Assembly (NCBI RefSeq): GCF_014838745.1
Contig: NZ_JABUXR010000003.1
Span: 62,001 to 126,000 of the forward strand
Source: Limosilactobacillus urinaemulieris
GTDB lineage: Bacteria; Bacillota; Bacilli; Lactobacillales; Lactobacillaceae
DNA: 64,000 bases
Direction of reading: 5' to 3'
The translations under genes were made by a program, and so were the position numbers. The notes under the pieces were generated by a model that did not search any database, was not told where the DNA came from, and saw only the letters and a list, made by a program, of their open reading frames with translations. Below are positions 1 to 7,337 of this stretch, piece by piece (the stretch's first letter is position 1; every line of letters begins with the position of its first letter).

Positions 1-810
1 GTTGCTGGGAAGATTTCCTTCAAACCAGGTCATCCTGATGTTGAAGCATTCAAATTTCTGAAGAGTCTTACAGATGGTAAAGACGTCACTCCTCGACAAA
101 GCATTCCAGCGCCGGCTCAATTCTATGCCGAATTAGTTCGTGGTGATGAAAACATTGCTGCTTTACGGAAGTACTACCCTACCGATGATGAACTCTTCCA
201 TGATATTGCAAAAGCCTACCACGATTTAATTCTGGCACTCTATGATGCAGGTTGTCGCGATGTTAAGATTGATGATTGTACTTGGGGAATGGTTGTCGAT
301 GATGAATTCTGGGCAACAATGGCTAAAGCTGGTTTTGACCGGGAAGCACTCGAAAATACCTACCTTAAGTTAAATAATGATGCGATTGCAGACCTTCCAG
401 ATGATCTAACCGTCACTACTCATATTTGTCGTGGAAATTACCACTCAACTTGGGCTGCTAAGGGCGGTTATGGACCAGTAGCCGATCACCTTTTTGCAAA
501 GGAAAACGTTCAGGCCTTCTACCTCGAATATGACTCTGACCGCGCTGGGAACTTCGAACCATTAGCAAAGGTTCCTGATGATAAGTATGTCGTTCTCGGT
601 TTGGTAACCTCTAAGAGTGGCGATCTCGAGGATCCTCAAACAATTATTGACCGAATCAAGGAAGCTGCTGAATTCCATCCCCTCGATCACCTCTGCCTAA
701 GTACCCAATGTGGTTTTGCATCAACCGAAGAAGGAAACATCTTAACCGAAGATCAAGAATGGGCAAAGATTAAGCTTGTTAAAGAAGTTGCAGAACAGGT
801 ATGGGACTAG
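1..810 (+). CDS. MetE-like methyltransferase (YxjG/YxjH type), 5'-truncated
   Basis: The frame is open from base 1, so the start lies outside the window; 269 residues are visible of a family usually near 370-380. The product resembles the cobalamin-independent methionine synthase C-terminal (beta/alpha)8 barrel, which transfers a methyl group from a folate to a thiol substrate through a zinc site. Visible zinc-ligand motifs are THICRGN (His and Cys), FYLEYD and STQCGF (Cys). The N-terminal MetE domain is absent from single-domain YxjG proteins, and nothing upstream can be checked here. The exact substrate (homocysteine or another thiol) is not fixed by sequence. A strong hairpin terminator follows. 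The family call is firm; the substrate is inferred. Confidence 0.85.
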   Translation, partial: VAGKISFKPGHPDVEAFKFLKSLTDGKDVTPRQSIPAPAQFYAELVRGDENIAALRKYYPTDDELFHDIAKAYHDLILALYDAGCRDVKIDDCTWGMVVDDEFWATMAKAGFDREALENTYLKLNNDAIADLPDDLTVTTHICRGNYHSTWAAKGGYGPVADHLFAKENVQAFYLEYDSDRAGNFEPLAKVPDDKYVVLGLVTSKSGDLEDPQTIIDRIKEAAEFHPLDHLCLSTQCGFASTEEGNILTEDQEWAKIKLVKEVAEQVWD

Positions 811-865
811 AAAGTACAAAGCCGTTAGCCTATAACATCAACTCCAGAATTATTTTAAAAAATTA

Positions 866-909
866 AATCCCTGACAATCGTTACTTCTAGCGTTTGTTAG
901 GGATTTTTA
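866..909 (+). terminator. Rho-independent terminator after the MetE-like gene
   Basis: AAATCCCTGACAA pairs with TTGTTAGGGATTT (one G-U pair) across a 16-base loop and runs into TTTTTATTTT. The left arm is preceded by AAAATTAAA, so it may also stop the convergent cytochrome b5-like gene. Confidence 0.85.
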
Positions 910-913
910 TTTT

Positions 914-1150
914 CTATACTAACTTACCAACAACAGGCAAATCTTTTAATACCTTATCTCCATGAGGCGACTCATTATACAAAACATCTGTTAGATCCTG
1001 ACCGGCCTCATTACCGTGGTGTTTACCACCTTTCCAAGCAGCCTTATTCGAGACATCATAAACTGTTCCAGAAATGGCAACATATGCTGGTTGACCATTT
1101 TGTCCATTAAACTTTGCTAATTCTTCGCGAGTAAAAGTCTTTTCTGCCAT
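914..1150 (-). CDS. Cytochrome b5-like heme-binding domain protein
   Basis: This 78-residue soluble protein is one cytochrome b5-like domain. It opens with FTREELAKFNG, continues with PAYVAISGTVYDVS, and has KHHGNEAGQDLT and a second His in ESPHGDKVL. In this family the two His residues can bind heme axially, although small bacterial members may bind other ligands. There is no signal peptide or membrane segment. The start is ATG with AGGAGG eight or so bases upstream. It stands alone between convergent and divergent neighbours. Family assignment is good; heme binding and cellular role are inferred. Confidence 0.85.
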   Translation of the reverse strand: MAEKTFTREELAKFNGQNGQPAYVAISGTVYDVSNKAAWKGGKHHGNEAGQDLTDVLYNESPHGDKVLKDLPVVGKLV

Positions 1151-1283
1151 CAGCTACTGCCTCCTTAGTCAACAAATTTAATTATTTCATTTTCTAATTT
1201 GACTATAACACTATTAGGCCTTAAGCACTAATGTTTCGCTTCTGAACAACTACATCACCAAACACCTTTAAAAAAATTTAAGC

Positions 1284-1292
1284 TGTTATAAT
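1284..1292 (+). promoter_or_regulatory. Extended -10 promoter of the secreted hypothetical gene
   Basis: TGTTATAAT is a TGN-extended -10 element located 30 bases before the ATG at 1322. No convincing -35 hexamer is visible at the usual distance, as is common for extended -10 promoters. The ribosome binding site GAAAGGAGGTCG follows. Confidence 0.6.
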
Positions 1293-1321
1293 GAAGATAA
1301 TGGTTTGAAAGGAGGTCGCCC

Positions 1322-1837
1322 ATGAAGAAGTTCTTATTGCCAATTTTAGTTAGCATGATGACATTCCTTATTACTATAACTATTACAGATAAACCCGTTC
1401 AAGCAATGTCGCAAAAGTCATTAAATAACCGTGTCTACCTTGTTACTTTTATCAATTCAAATGGTTACACAACTGCGCATCAATACGTCTTCTTTACTAC
1501 TAATGGCAAATCCGCTTACGTTAACGTTACTGATACTGATCAATCAGGCAAACCAGTAATTAACAAGGATTCCACGAAAGAAGAAAAGGCTGCCCCACGA
1601 ACAATTAATCGCTATCTCGCTGACCGGACAATCCTTAACAAAGCTACTAGCAAGAAATATTACAAAATTAAGAACAATAAGGTTACAATCGATAATGGAC
1701 TAGTAACAAAGAAGTCATCCGGAAAGATTGAAAAGGGTGGTAACCTTGAGAAATTCACTGTTAATTTCCCTGATGGTACTCAAAAATATGACCGCGTTTT
1801 ATTCCAGATGGCCCAAAAAGACTATCAATATCGATAA
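1322..1837 (+). CDS. Secreted hypothetical protein
   Basis: I do not recognise the family. The 171-residue product starts with Lys-Lys and a hydrophobic stretch (residues 4-24) ending near PVQA-MSQ, a plausible signal peptidase I site, so it is probably exported. The mature part is polar, Lys/Asn/Thr-rich, with predicted beta strands (RVYLVTFINSN, HQYVFFTTNGKSAYVNVT) and no cysteines. There is no LPXTG anchor or lipobox, so it may be released or loosely wall-bound. It has its own extended -10 promoter, a strong Shine-Dalgarno (GGAGG) and its own terminator, so it is monocistronic. Confidence 0.7.
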   Translation: MKKFLLPILVSMMTFLITITITDKPVQAMSQKSLNNRVYLVTFINSNGYTTAHQYVFFTTNGKSAYVNVTDTDQSGKPVINKDSTKEEKAAPRTINRYLADRTILNKATSKKYYKIKNNKVTIDNGLVTKKSSGKIEKGGNLEKFTVNFPDGTQKYDRVLFQMAQKDYQYR

Positions 1838-1853
1838 TATTACCTAATTTCAA

Positions 1854-1906
1854 AATAAGGCATCAGCAATCTTTTTTACAGAAGATTATTGATGCCTTAT
1901 TTTATT
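1854..1906 (+). terminator. Terminator after the secreted hypothetical gene
   Basis: AATAAGGCATCAGCAATCTT pairs with AAGATTATTGATGCCTTATT with one mismatch, followed by TTATTT. It lies between convergent genes and can work both ways. Confidence 0.8.
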
Positions 1907-1932
1907 TAACTAATTATCGTTAGTCCTTTTCA

Positions 1933-2589
1933 TTAAAGCCAATTTGGCTTATCACCGTCAGTATTAGGTTTATTAACACCGAAATCCTTACGAGCATATG
2001 GAGCGGGATCAGAAATAATTTTTGCTACAAAATTACCAATTGATTTTCGTGAAACCTCAGTCCCCTTAAACGCTTCTCCTCGTTCTGTTGTCTCGTAATC
2101 AACCTCATCCTTATTTGTTAACCATGCTGGACGAATAATTGTGTAATCAAGATCAGAGGCGGAAATAACATCAGCCGCGCTCCGGTAAGTTCCAAGATAA
2201 CTATCCTTTTGACCGCCACCAAGTTCAGCATTATTCCATTCACCAAATTTACCGGGAACTTCATCATAGATCCCAATTGATGAAATCCAAATTAGCTGCT
2301 TTACTCCATATTTATCCATTGCCTTAACAATATTTTCAGCTTGCTGTTTAATCTCGGGGTTCCGCAAATTAGCGTAAACAACATCTGCTTGTGACACAGC
2401 AGCGTCTAACTCGTCCGTCTTCAAGGTATCGCCCTTAATAACCTTTTCCCGACTTTCATCTATGTTTTTTAAATGTTGCGGGTGACGAGCAAAAAGCAAT
2501 AGTTCTGCATCACTATTCTTTAATAACGCGTTAATTGCGTGTTGAGCGATTTGACCAGTTGCGCCTAAAATTAGTACTTGCTTTGTCAT
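1933..2589 (-). CDS. NAD(P)-binding Rossmann-fold reductase (SDR, NmrA/YhfK-like)
   Basis: The 218-residue product has an N-terminal nucleotide-binding glycine motif, LILGATGQIAQ (residues 6-16), and the atypical SDR pattern LIWISSIGIYD followed later by IIRPAWLTN. Such proteins are short-chain oxidoreductases or redox sensors; the substrate cannot be read. A longer open frame extends to 2697, but I chose ATG at 2589 because GAGGAGG lies just before it and the Rossmann motif then starts at the usual place. A gap with GTAA/TTAC half sites separates it from the HxlR gene just upstream on the same strand. It is probably controlled by that regulator and induced by electrophile or redox stress. 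Confidence 0.85.
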   Translation of the reverse strand: MTKQVLILGATGQIAQHAINALLKNSDAELLLFARHPQHLKNIDESREKVIKGDTLKTDELDAAVSQADVVYANLRNPEIKQQAENIVKAMDKYGVKQLIWISSIGIYDEVPGKFGEWNNAELGGGQKDSYLGTYRSAADVISASDLDYTIIRPAWLTNKDEVDYETTERGEAFKGTEVSRKSIGNFVAKIISDPAPYARKDFGVNKPNTDGDKPNWL

Positions 2590-2671
2590 TTTATCTTCCT
2601 CCTCGTATTCTATCCTTTGTTCATTTTTAAGTATAAGGAAATTGAAGCTTATTAAAAGTAAGCACTTTTGT

Positions 2672-2695
2672 GTAAGGTAGTTACCCTCAAGTAAC
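2672..2695 (-). promoter_or_regulatory. Candidate HxlR operator upstream of the SDR gene
   Basis: Two overlapping inverted repeats share a half site: GTAA-GGTAG-TTAC (2672-2684) and GTTAC-CCTCAA-GTAAC (2680-2695). A further GTAAG half site is at 2658-2662. They lie just upstream of a good -10 (TATACT on the minus strand at about 2632-2637). DUF24/HxlR regulators are known to bind short inverted repeats at reductase promoters; linking this site to the adjacent regulator is inference. Confidence 0.45.
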
Positions 2696-2748
2696 ATTTA
2701 CTTGGCGCTCAATCAAAGGCGGTATTTAAATTTTTTTACTAATCCAGA

Positions 2749-3057
2749 CTAATCGCTACTTCTCCACTCTTGTAGCCCTTCAATTACTGGCTTAAGCTTT
2801 TTACCACGTTCAGTCAAAGAATACTCAGTTTTAGGTGGAACTACCGGATAAACTGTTTTACTAATTAGGCCATCATGCTCTAGTTCCTTTAACTGTAACG
2901 CTAGCATTCGCCGTGAGCACTCAGGGATTAGCTTTTGCAATTCATTAAATCGGCATCGAGGATGTTCTAAGAGACGAAAAATAATTACACTTTTCCATTT
3001 TCCTGAAATTTGTTTTAAGGTGGTTTCGATCGGACAATCTTCAACTTGTTTAGTCAT
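2749..3057 (-). CDS. HxlR (DUF24) family transcriptional regulator
   Basis: This is a 102-residue winged-helix regulator with all HxlR landmarks: CPIE near the N-terminus (Cys8), SGKWKSVIIFRLL, RFNELQKLIP, SRRMLALQLKELEHDGLI and the wing VPPKTEYSLTERG. An N-terminal Cys in this position senses aldehydes, quinones or disulfide stress in several characterised relatives (for example HypR and YodB of Bacillus). GTG at 3060 is also possible, but ATG at 3057 sits 8 bases from GGAGGG and is preferred. It is divergent from a nitroreductase and upstream of an SDR gene, both natural targets. The regulatory role in redox stress is inferred. Confidence 0.88.
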   Translation of the reverse strand: MTKQVEDCPIETTLKQISGKWKSVIIFRLLEHPRCRFNELQKLIPECSRRMLALQLKELEHDGLISKTVYPVVPPKTEYSLTERGKKLKPVIEGLQEWRSSD

Positions 3058-3122
3058 CACTTTATCCCTCCTTTAATAATTACTAGGTGAAATAAAATTC
3101 CCCTCTTGTGTCATCAATCAAT

Positions 3123-3142
3123 TATACTTATTATTAGTAAGT
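3123..3142 (+). promoter_or_regulatory. Nitroreductase promoter -10 with overlapping palindrome
   Basis: TATACT at 3123-3128 is a good -10. It overlaps ACTTATTA-T-TAGTAAGT (3126-3142), an inverted repeat with 7 of 8 paired positions. A repressor bound there would block transcription of the nitroreductase, and the divergent HxlR protein is the obvious candidate. No good -35 is seen at normal spacing. Confidence 0.55.
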
Positions 3143-3170
3143 AATCAAACAATGAACGGAGGAATTACTT

Positions 3171-3773
3171 ATGGAATCAGCATTTAACCAATTAACTGCC
3201 CAACGGCGTTCAATCTACGCTCTCGGCGATCAGCTAACTAACTCCCCAGAGGAAATTTATGATCTAATTATAACGGCAATCAAAAATTCGCCAACCGCCT
3301 TTAACAGCCAAACTGTTCGGGCTGTCGTCCTATTTGGCAAGTCTTCAGATAAAGTTTGGGACATTGTCGAAGCAGCATTAAAGGAAGTTGTCAAGGATCC
3401 ACAGGCATTCGCCAAAACCCAACAAAAGATTGCTAGTTTTCGGGCTGGCTTCGGGACCATTTTATTCTTAACCGAAACTGATACTGTTCATGAATTGGAG
3501 AAACAATTCCCAGCTTATGCAGACAACTTTGCCGACTGGGCAGAACAAGGAATCGGTGGCACTCAGCAAGCCGTTTGGACTGCTCTTGCTGAACAACAGA
3601 TCGGGGCTAGTCTTCAACACTACAACCCACTGATTGATGATGCAATTCACCAAGCATTCGACCTTCCTGATAGTTGGCAGCTTCGTGCTGAAATGCCATT
3701 TGGCTCAATCGAAGCATCCGCTGGCAATAAGGATTTTCTCAATGATGGTGAGAAATTTAAATTAATCAAGTAA
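3171..3773 (+). CDS. Nitroreductase family protein (FMN-dependent oxidoreductase)
   Basis: The 200-residue protein matches the nitroreductase subgroup sometimes called fatty acid repression mutant-like (Frm2/Hbn1 type). Landmarks are the N-terminal RRSIYALGD, the FMN-binding-type segment SPTAFNSQTVRAVVLFGK, the central GIGGTQQAVWTALAEQQIGASLQHYNP and the C-terminal PFGSIEASAG. Members reduce nitro or quinone compounds with NAD(P)H. The start is ATG with GGAGG. The divergent HxlR regulator and the palindrome over its -10 suggest induction by electrophiles. The family is clear; the physiological substrate is unknown. Confidence 0.87.
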   Translation: MESAFNQLTAQRRSIYALGDQLTNSPEEIYDLIITAIKNSPTAFNSQTVRAVVLFGKSSDKVWDIVEAALKEVVKDPQAFAKTQQKIASFRAGFGTILFLTETDTVHELEKQFPAYADNFADWAEQGIGGTQQAVWTALAEQQIGASLQHYNPLIDDAIHQAFDLPDSWQLRAEMPFGSIEASAGNKDFLNDGEKFKLIK

Positions 3774-3837
3774 TATAATTAATTCTCTCTTTAGCGGTTT
3801 CATAATATAATGAAATTACTGAAGGGAGGATTTTTTT

Positions 3838-4269
3838 ATGGCTAAACAGGTAAAAATGTTTAATACGGGTGCTGATTATGCTCTTTCCCTAATTGGTGGC
3901 AAATGGAAGCCGGTTATCCTCTACCTACTTGCTGGTCATCCCCGACGCACTGGCGAATTAGTTAAGCAATTGGGAACATCACATAAAGTATTGAGTGACC
4001 AGCTTCGTGAACTTGGCGATGCCGGTATAGTCGCCCGAAAAAGCTATAATACCATCCCGCCCCACGTTGAATATCGTCTAACTGATGAAGGGGAAAACCT
4101 TTATGCTGCTCTTCGATATTTAAATTACTGGGGTGAGCAACAAGTTAGTAATAAACAAGACGTTAAAATTATGTGTACAGACAAAATGAAGGAGCTTGGC
4201 GAAGATGGCCTGTGTGTAATTACCAAGCAACACCTTCATCACTGGAAGCAAGAAATTGTTAAAAAGTAA
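3838..4269 (+). CDS. HxlR family transcriptional regulator (second copy)
   Basis: This is a 143-residue winged-helix protein with the HxlR core LSLIGGKWKPVILYLLAGHPRRTGELVK, VLSDQLRELGDAGIVARK and VEYRLTDEG. Unlike the neighbouring HxlR gene it lacks the N-terminal CP motif (FNTG instead), so it is probably not the same kind of thiol sensor. It carries an extra C-terminal tail of about 40 residues with two Cys (MCTDK and GLCVIT). Start ATG follows GGGAGG. It is transcribed from its own gap after the nitroreductase and ends at a terminator. The target is unknown. Confidence 0.85.
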   Translation: MAKQVKMFNTGADYALSLIGGKWKPVILYLLAGHPRRTGELVKQLGTSHKVLSDQLRELGDAGIVARKSYNTIPPHVEYRLTDEGENLYAALRYLNYWGEQQVSNKQDVKIMCTDKMKELGEDGLCVITKQHLHHWKQEIVKK

Positions 4270-4277
4270 TCAATAAA

Positions 4278-4316
4278 AACAGCGGAAGTTCTAACAACTG
4301 GAGCTTCCGCTGTTTT
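4278..4316 (+). terminator. Bidirectional terminator
   Basis: AACAGCGGAAG pairs with CTTCCGCTGTT, with TTTTA on the plus side and AAAAC before the left arm. It serves the HxlR gene and probably the convergent RibD-like gene. Confidence 0.85.
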
Positions 4317-4328
4317 ACGATAGTTCAC

Positions 4329-5027
4329 CTAATCTCGATCGTAAATTAGGTGAACGCCACCATCACCTAGCTTTTTCGTTTGGGTAACATGGAAGCGTTG
4401 ATTAACAAATTCCCCTAACGTGTTAAAGGTTCCCTTCTTCTTCGAATCACCTGAAATATACGGAGCAATTACTAATGAAATCTGGTCTACTAATTCAGCT
4501 TTAAGGAAGGCACCATTAATTAGCGCACCTCCGCCCAGAACCATTGTTTTAATATCAAAATATTTTTTCAGCTTAACCAGTGATTCAGCAAAGTTGATCT
4601 CTCGTTCACCACAAACTAAGTACGGGATCTCCATTGATTGAAGAAAGGCAAGGTAGTTTCTTGATGCTTGCTTGGTAATAACCTCAATTGCCCGGTTCTT
4701 TCTCCCGGCATACGGAAAGTAGTTTTTCTCCCACCCGGCACGGCCACGGCGATCATAGCTAACATCCCAGGTTGCTGATTTAATTTCGCTTGGTACCCAA
4801 TCACGGTATTCTATCCGTTGACCATCATATTTACTTAGGTCCGGCTTCCCCTTAGCAGCATACATTACGATTGTATTGCTTCCATTGGCGTTCGCACTCC
4901 CTAACTTAAATAATTGATCATCATAGTAGTCACCGGAAATCTTATCGCCAGGAAGGCCATCCCAATCACCATCGATCTTTCCATCAATGGACATGTACAT
5001 ATGAATAATTACCTTTGCTCGTTCCAT
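4329..5027 (-). CDS. RibD C-terminal/dihydrofolate reductase-like family protein
   Basis: The 232-residue product looks like the reductase domain of RibD. It starts IIHMYMSIDGKIDGDWDG, has an internal NTIVMYAAKGKPDLS, the conserved glycine turn TMVLGGGALINGAFLKAELVDQISLVIAP and a closing LIYDR. Standalone members are NAD(P)H-dependent reductases of unknown substrate; no riboflavin gene is nearby, so riboflavin synthesis is unlikely. The start is ATG with an AGGAG upstream. It is monocistronic. Confidence 0.8.
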   Translation of the reverse strand: MERAKVIIHMYMSIDGKIDGDWDGLPGDKISGDYYDDQLFKLGSANANGSNTIVMYAAKGKPDLSKYDGQRIEYRDWVPSEIKSATWDVSYDRRGRAGWEKNYFPYAGRKNRAIEVITKQASRNYLAFLQSMEIPYLVCGEREINFAESLVKLKKYFDIKTMVLGGGALINGAFLKAELVDQISLVIAPYISGDSKKKGTFNTLGEFVNQRFHVTQTKKLGDGGVHLIYDRD

Positions 5028-5077
5028 TTTCAGTCACTCCTTTAATGTTAGTTTACTCCTGTTGTAGATTGTTTAAA

Positions 5078-5111
5078 ACGGCCAATGTTTCATATGAAAT
5101 ACTGACCGTTA
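5078..5111 (-). terminator. Terminator of the XRE/DUF3278 operon
   Basis: On the minus strand AACGGTCAGT...ATTGGCCGTT forms a stem with an inner TTTCATATGAAA palindrome, followed by TTTAAAC. It sits just after the DUF3278 stop codon. Confidence 0.6.
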
Positions 5112-5115
5112 TTTA

Positions 5116-5640
5116 TTATCCATTGAATTTTTTTAAGTTCTTCCAGGCAATTACCCCTGCCAGTACTCCAGCAAACAAACCAACAAGTATGGATACAATA
5201 ATCACATTAACGATCAGTGCGTAGCTCCATTTGACTGAATAATTCTGGTAAATAATTATTAAACCAATACATTCAATCAAGGAAAAAACAATTCCTGTAA
5301 TAATACCACGTCTAATGACTATTTTTCGTTTTTCTTTCAGTTCGCCCGAATCAACCTCATTTACTAATACTTTTTGCCGAATAGCAATAATGTAAAAGTA
5401 CCAAGTAACAATAATAAATAAGGCAAATAAACTAATAATCGCGAACCAAAAGGCTATCTGGTAGGTAGTAACTAATGCCAAGAGAACCGCGATACATAGT
5501 AAAGCTGGCGTAACTAAAGTTAAGATTAAATAAGCTGAATTACCAAGGTGATCTAGTTGCTTTTCTTGGTATTCATCAATTGGGCCACTGATTCCGTATG
5601 AAAATTTAAGAAGACTATTACGTAGTTTTTCTTTTGTCAT
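5116..5640 (-). CDS. DUF3278-type integral membrane protein
   Basis: This is a 174-residue membrane protein with four predicted hydrophobic helices (about residues 33-57, 62-87, 113-132 and 140-162). The N-terminal segment YGISGPIDEYQEKQLDHLGN is typical of DUF3278 proteins, which in lactobacilli are regularly encoded with a small XRE regulator. I start it at ATG 5640, which overlaps the regulator stop codon (ATGA), so the two are translationally coupled. A longer frame to 5703 exists but would overlap the regulator coding sequence. The biochemical function is unknown. Confidence 0.82.
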   Translation of the reverse strand: MTKEKLRNSLLKFSYGISGPIDEYQEKQLDHLGNSAYLILTLVTPALLCIAVLLALVTTYQIAFWFAIISLFALFIIVTWYFYIIAIRQKVLVNEVDSGELKEKRKIVIRRGIITGIVFSLIECIGLIIIYQNYSVKWSYALIVNVIIVSILVGLFAGVLAGVIAWKNLKKFNG

Positions 5641-5831
5641 TTTGATTTCTCCCAAAAAAGTGAGTTTAGATCTGTTTTTAATGCAGTTGCTAACCGGCAA
5701 CATAAGTCTAGTGACGGATTATATTTATCACTTTCAATCAGACTAATTGTTTGGCGCGCAACCCCGATCTCTTTTGCCAATTCAAATTGTGATAATTGTT
5801 GCTTCTTCCTAAACTGACGGACACGATTCAA
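5637..5831 (-). CDS. Small XRE-family (Cro/CI-type) regulator
   Basis: The 64-residue protein is a single helix-turn-helix domain: VRQFRKKQQLSQFELAKEIGV, ARQTISLIESDKYNPSLDLC, ALKTDLNSLF. It belongs to the YozG/YgzD-like minimal regulators that pair with small membrane proteins. Start is TTG (5829-5831), about ten bases after GAGGAG. Its stop overlaps the start of the DUF3278 gene. Two matching palindromes flank its promoter, so autoregulation is likely. Either the membrane partner or an unknown ligand could control it. Confidence 0.85.
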   Translation of the reverse strand: MNRVRQFRKKQQLSQFELAKEIGVARQTISLIESDKYNPSLDLCCRLATALKTDLNSLFWEKSK

Positions 5832-5851
5832 TAATTACTCACTCCTCTATC

Positions 5852-5922
5852 TGTCATATATAAATGACATTTGTTGGTATTATCTTACTAAGGTCATTTC
5901 ATTTTGTCAACTATATATGACA
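5852..5922 (-). promoter_or_regulatory. XRE promoter with two operator palindromes
   Basis: On the minus strand TTGACA (5905-5910) and TAAGAT (5882-5887) are 17 bases apart and form a good promoter. Two 18-base near-palindromes of pattern TGTCA-N8-TGACA lie at 5905-5922 (over the -35) and 5852-5869 (downstream of the start point). Their centres are 53 bases apart, about five helix turns. Binding by the small XRE protein with looping is a reasonable inference. Confidence 0.7.
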
Positions 5923-5924
5923 AA

Positions 5925-5962
5925 AAATAAACTGGTGAGAAAATTAGTTTTTTCTCACCAGT
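5925..5962 (-). terminator. Terminator of the MFS transporter gene
   Basis: ACTGGTGAGAAAA pairs perfectly with TTTTCTCACCAGT; on the minus strand it is followed by TTTATTTTTTG. It also separates the MFS gene from the XRE promoter. Confidence 0.85.
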
Positions 5963-6003
5963 CATTACTAGCCTTTCAACATTAAATAATTCAATTGTAG
6001 AAA

Positions 6004-7185
6004 TTAATGATTGCCGACCGCACTATTCAACTTTCGCCGATTGAAGAAGTAAATCAAAAGAATCAGAGGAACAGTGACAAGCATTACTGGATAGAACCAT
6101 TTAACTGGCATTGTACTATCAATAATCCCACCAAGAACCGGACCAAGCGTCATTCCAATATCTAGCCCTAAAAAGAAGGTCGAACTAGCCAGTCCTCGTT
6201 CATTTTCTGGTGCAAGCATCATTGCCGTAGACTGACAAACTGAATAGATCAGGCCATAACCAAAAGCCATTCCTGCAGCCGCTAACGCCATTTCAATATT
6301 AGTCTTCATTACCGTTAGCATAATGAGGTAAAAGACCGTGGCAACAGTACTGGTAACTAACCAGGGACCAAAACGAACAGTATCAAATTGGTTCCTTAAG
6401 AATAGCCGAATTGCCAATAAGACAATAGCATAGATTAAGAAGTACGAACCAACAGCAATCTGTAAATGACGCTGTTCAGTATAGGCAACAATGTCCGCTT
6501 GCGTTGCAAAGTACGGAATCGCAAATAATGCCGTTAAGGCGGCAACTGGTAGCGAATCTCGCTGAATAATCTTCAAATGAAACTTTTTGGCCTTTTGTGC
6601 TTGTGGTTCTGGTTTAGCTCGGTTACCAACGAACTGAACAGTAATTACCACCATCAGTGCTGATAAGGCCGAAATAATGATGGCATCTCGATAACCAATT
6701 ACCCGGTAAAGGTTAATTGACACCGCTGGAGCAAAGGCCATTGCCAAAGCGTTCATCAGGCCATAAAAACTCATTGCTTCCCCAACATGGTTAAAAGGAA
6801 CCAGGTATGAAAGCCAGGTAGTCATACATACGGTACAAAGAACATACCCCAAACCATTAATCAATCGAAAGAACAATAGTAAGCCACTATTAGGAGTAAT
6901 TACATAGCCCATTACCCCAAGGAAACACAACGCGCCGCCAATGAATGATAGTGAGTACTTCGAAAAGTGGTCGGTCAAGTTCCCCGCGATCGGTCTGAGG
7001 AACATTGCGACAATACTCATCATCCCCACAATAATTCCAGCAAAGGCACTTGAAGCTCCTAATTCTTGTGCATAACCATTAATTAACGGGTTGCAGTACA
7101 TATTACTAAAAATGAAGAAAAACGATGCTGCCATTACTAGGACAACATCCTTAGTAAAGATTGATTCTTTTTTCTGCTTTACCAC
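6004..7185 (-). CDS. MFS transporter (drug/metabolite efflux type)
   Basis: The 393-residue protein has about twelve hydrophobic segments and the MFS layout. The loop after helix 2 reads FLRPIAGNLTDHFSKYSLSFIGG, a variant of motif A (GxLaDrxGrk), and GMTLGPVLGGIID matches the helix-11 region of the efflux families. It probably exports a small molecule or drug by proton antiport; the substrate cannot be read. The start is GTG with only a weak purine run upstream, so the start is uncertain by a few residues. It is monocistronic. Confidence 0.85.
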   Translation of the reverse strand: MVKQKKESIFTKDVVLVMAASFFFIFSNMYCNPLINGYAQELGASSAFAGIIVGMMSIVAMFLRPIAGNLTDHFSKYSLSFIGGALCFLGVMGYVITPNSGLLLFFRLINGLGYVLCTVCMTTWLSYLVPFNHVGEAMSFYGLMNALAMAFAPAVSINLYRVIGYRDAIIISALSALMVVITVQFVGNRAKPEPQAQKAKKFHLKIIQRDSLPVAALTALFAIPYFATQADIVAYTEQRHLQIAVGSYFLIYAIVLLAIRLFLRNQFDTVRFGPWLVTSTVATVFYLIMLTVMKTNIEMALAAAGMAFGYGLIYSVCQSTAMMLAPENERGLASSTFFLGLDIGMTLGPVLGGIIDSTMPVKWFYPVMLVTVPLILLIYFFNRRKLNSAVGNH

Positions 7186-7233
7186 GATTTAACCAACTTC
7201 TTTCTCTCTAAACTTCTCTTATAGCAATAATCA

Positions 7234-7247
7234 TACCGCAAACGGTA
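7234..7247 (-). promoter_or_regulatory. Short palindrome upstream of the MFS gene
   Basis: TACCG-CAAA-CGGTA is an inverted repeat with 5-base arms, 49 bases before the MFS start. It could be an operator for the transporter, but no regulator gene is adjacent. Confidence 0.3.
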
Positions 7248-7263
7248 GTTAATTTTTTAAAGA

Positions 7264-7303
7264 AAAATAAATCGCCAATGAGTTTTCTCATTAAGCGATT
7301 TAT
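7264..7303 (-). terminator. Terminator downstream of pepC
   Basis: AATAAATCGC-AATGAG pairs with CTCATT-GCGATTTATT with small internal mismatches; the minus strand continues TTTTTC. It lies beyond the intergenic repeat that follows pepC. Confidence 0.7.
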
Positions 7304-7337
7304 TCAGTAGCAAATTATCTTTTATTATTTTTAATGT

